Below the pieces are notes generated by a model. That model had not been told where the DNA came from, ran no database searches, and saw nothing but the letters and a program-made list of their open reading frames with translations. Both the position numbers and the translations under genes were made by a program. 64,000 nt of DNA, taken from contig NZ_FRCB01000001.1 of the NCBI RefSeq assembly GCF_900142765.1, positions 620,001 to 684,000 on the forward strand. The letters are read 5' to 3'. Positions 63,394-64,000 of this stretch are shown here, piece by piece. This stretch comes from Roseovarius litoreus. Lineage in GTDB: Bacteria; Pseudomonadota; Alphaproteobacteria; Rhodobacterales; Rhodobacteraceae. Within the stretch, counting starts at the first letter, position 1. Every line of letters starts with the position of its first letter.

Positions 63394-63999
63394 TCAGACC
63401 CAGGGACGGGACGTGGCGGCGCTGGCTTCGAACGTGTCGATGGCCGAAGCCTTTTCAAGCGTCAGGCCGATATCGTCGAGACCTTCCAGAAGGCAGTGCT
63501 TCTTGAACTGATCGACCTCGAACGCGATCGTTTCCCCATCCGAGGTGGTCACGGTCTGGTTTTCCAGATCGACGACCATCCGCGCGTTCGAGCCTTTCTC
63601 GGCATCCTTCATCAGGATATCGACCTTGTCCTGCGGCAAGGCGATCGGCAGGATGCCGTTCTTGAAGCAGTTGTTGAAGAAGATATCCGCAAAGCTGGGC
63701 GCGATGACGCAGCGGATGCCGAAATCCTTGATCGCCCAGGGCGCATGCTCGCGCGAGGAGCCGCAGCCGAAATTCTCGCCCGCGACAAGGATCTCGGCGT
63801 CGCGATATTGCGGCTTGTTCAGCACGAAATCGGGCCGCTCGTTGCCGTCATCGTCGTAGCGCATCTCGTCGAACAGGTTCTTGCCAAGCCCCGAGCGCTT
63901 GATGGTCTTGAGGAACTGCTTGGGGATGATCATGTCGGTATCGACATTGATCAGCGGCATGGGCGCGGCGACGCCGGTGAGTGTCTTGAACTTTTCCAT
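63394..63999 (-). CDS. leuD: 3-isopropylmalate dehydratase small subunit
   Basis: 201 residues, complete, with the ATG at 63999 one base from the window edge. [35 protein letters not shown] and [48 protein letters not shown] are diagnostic. With LeuC it isomerises 2- to 3-isopropylmalate in leucine synthesis. The ribosome binding site and any leuC lie outside the window. Confidence 0.96.
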   Translation of the reverse strand: MEKFKTLTGVAAPMPLINVDTDMIIPKQFLKTIKRSGLGKNLFDEMRYDDDGNERPDFVLNKPQYRDAEILVAGENFGCGSSREHAPWAIKDFGIRCVIAPSFADIFFNNCFKNGILPIALPQDKVDILMKDAEKGSNARMVVDLENQTVTTSDGETIAFEVDQFKKHCLLEGLDDIGLTLEKASAIDTFEASAATSRPWV

Positions 64000-64000
64000 C

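Overview
The window looks like a chromosomal segment of a Rhodobacterales alphaproteobacterium of the Roseobacter type. The reasons are high GC, dense packing with many 4-base ATGA stop/start overlaps, TRAP transporters, a five-step hut pathway with hutF and hutG, a VPLPA-type sorting signal, Flp-like small proteins and a roseobacter-style intergenic hairpin element. A bciA gene (8-vinyl reductase of bacteriochlorophyll synthesis) suggests an aerobic anoxygenic phototroph or a descendant of one. There is no rRNA, CRISPR or prophage. One tRNA-Pro(CGG) is present.

Layout. 1-9054: housekeeping and envelope precursors (HAD phosphatase, RluA-family pseudouridine synthase, crcB, glycerate kinase, M20 amidohydrolase, ugd, glmM, manC). 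9059-16513: complete histidine utilisation locus, hutC-hutF reading left and hutI-hutH-hutG-hutU reading right, with a sigma70 promoter and a HutC operator in the divergent gap. 16599-29864: mixed metabolic genes (orphan periplasmic binding protein, unknown membrane protein, SDR protein, lytic transglycosylase lipoprotein, class II aldolase, VOC protein, amn, HU, DMT transporter, aroC, ald with a divergent Lrp regulator, GMC oxidoreductase). 30142-33944: pnp, bciA and rpsO on the minus strand. 34109-35158: membrane-anchored RTX-repeat protein.

35246-43426 is an eight-gene minus-strand operon with a divergent LysR regulator: a TRAP transporter (dctQ-dctM-dctP), a three-subunit FAD/[2Fe-2S] amino- or imino-acid dehydrogenase of the HcnABC/opine-oxidase kind, a RidA protein and a beta-hydroxyacid-dehydrogenase-like reductase. 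It reads as uptake and oxidation of an unidentified amino or opine-like compound with imine clean-up. 43501-49737 is a cyanate locus: ABC transporter, NTF2-like protein and cyanase (cynABD-x-cynS), with a divergent CynF-type regulator whose sigma54-contact motif is degenerate.

49816-50476 holds two small membrane proteins, one of only 47 residues. 50806-55317 is a complete phosphite locus: ptxD (all known active-site residues of phosphite dehydrogenase at identical positions) and ptxE reading left, ptxA-ptxB-ptxC reading right. Near-identical perfect palindromes lie just outside ptxE and upstream of the neighbouring Lrp gene. 56209-57849 is a VPLPA-CTERM surface protein followed by an IS3-family transposase remnant and tRNA-Pro. 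58314-63999: Na/Pi symporter-like protein, leuB, an endonuclease/phosphatase-family protein, an unknown membrane protein and leuD.

Overall, the accessory loci are concerned with scavenging nitrogen (histidine, cyanate, amino compounds) and phosphorus (phosphite, possibly phosphate). Positions and motifs were read from the sequence; functional names rest on family recognition without database searches.
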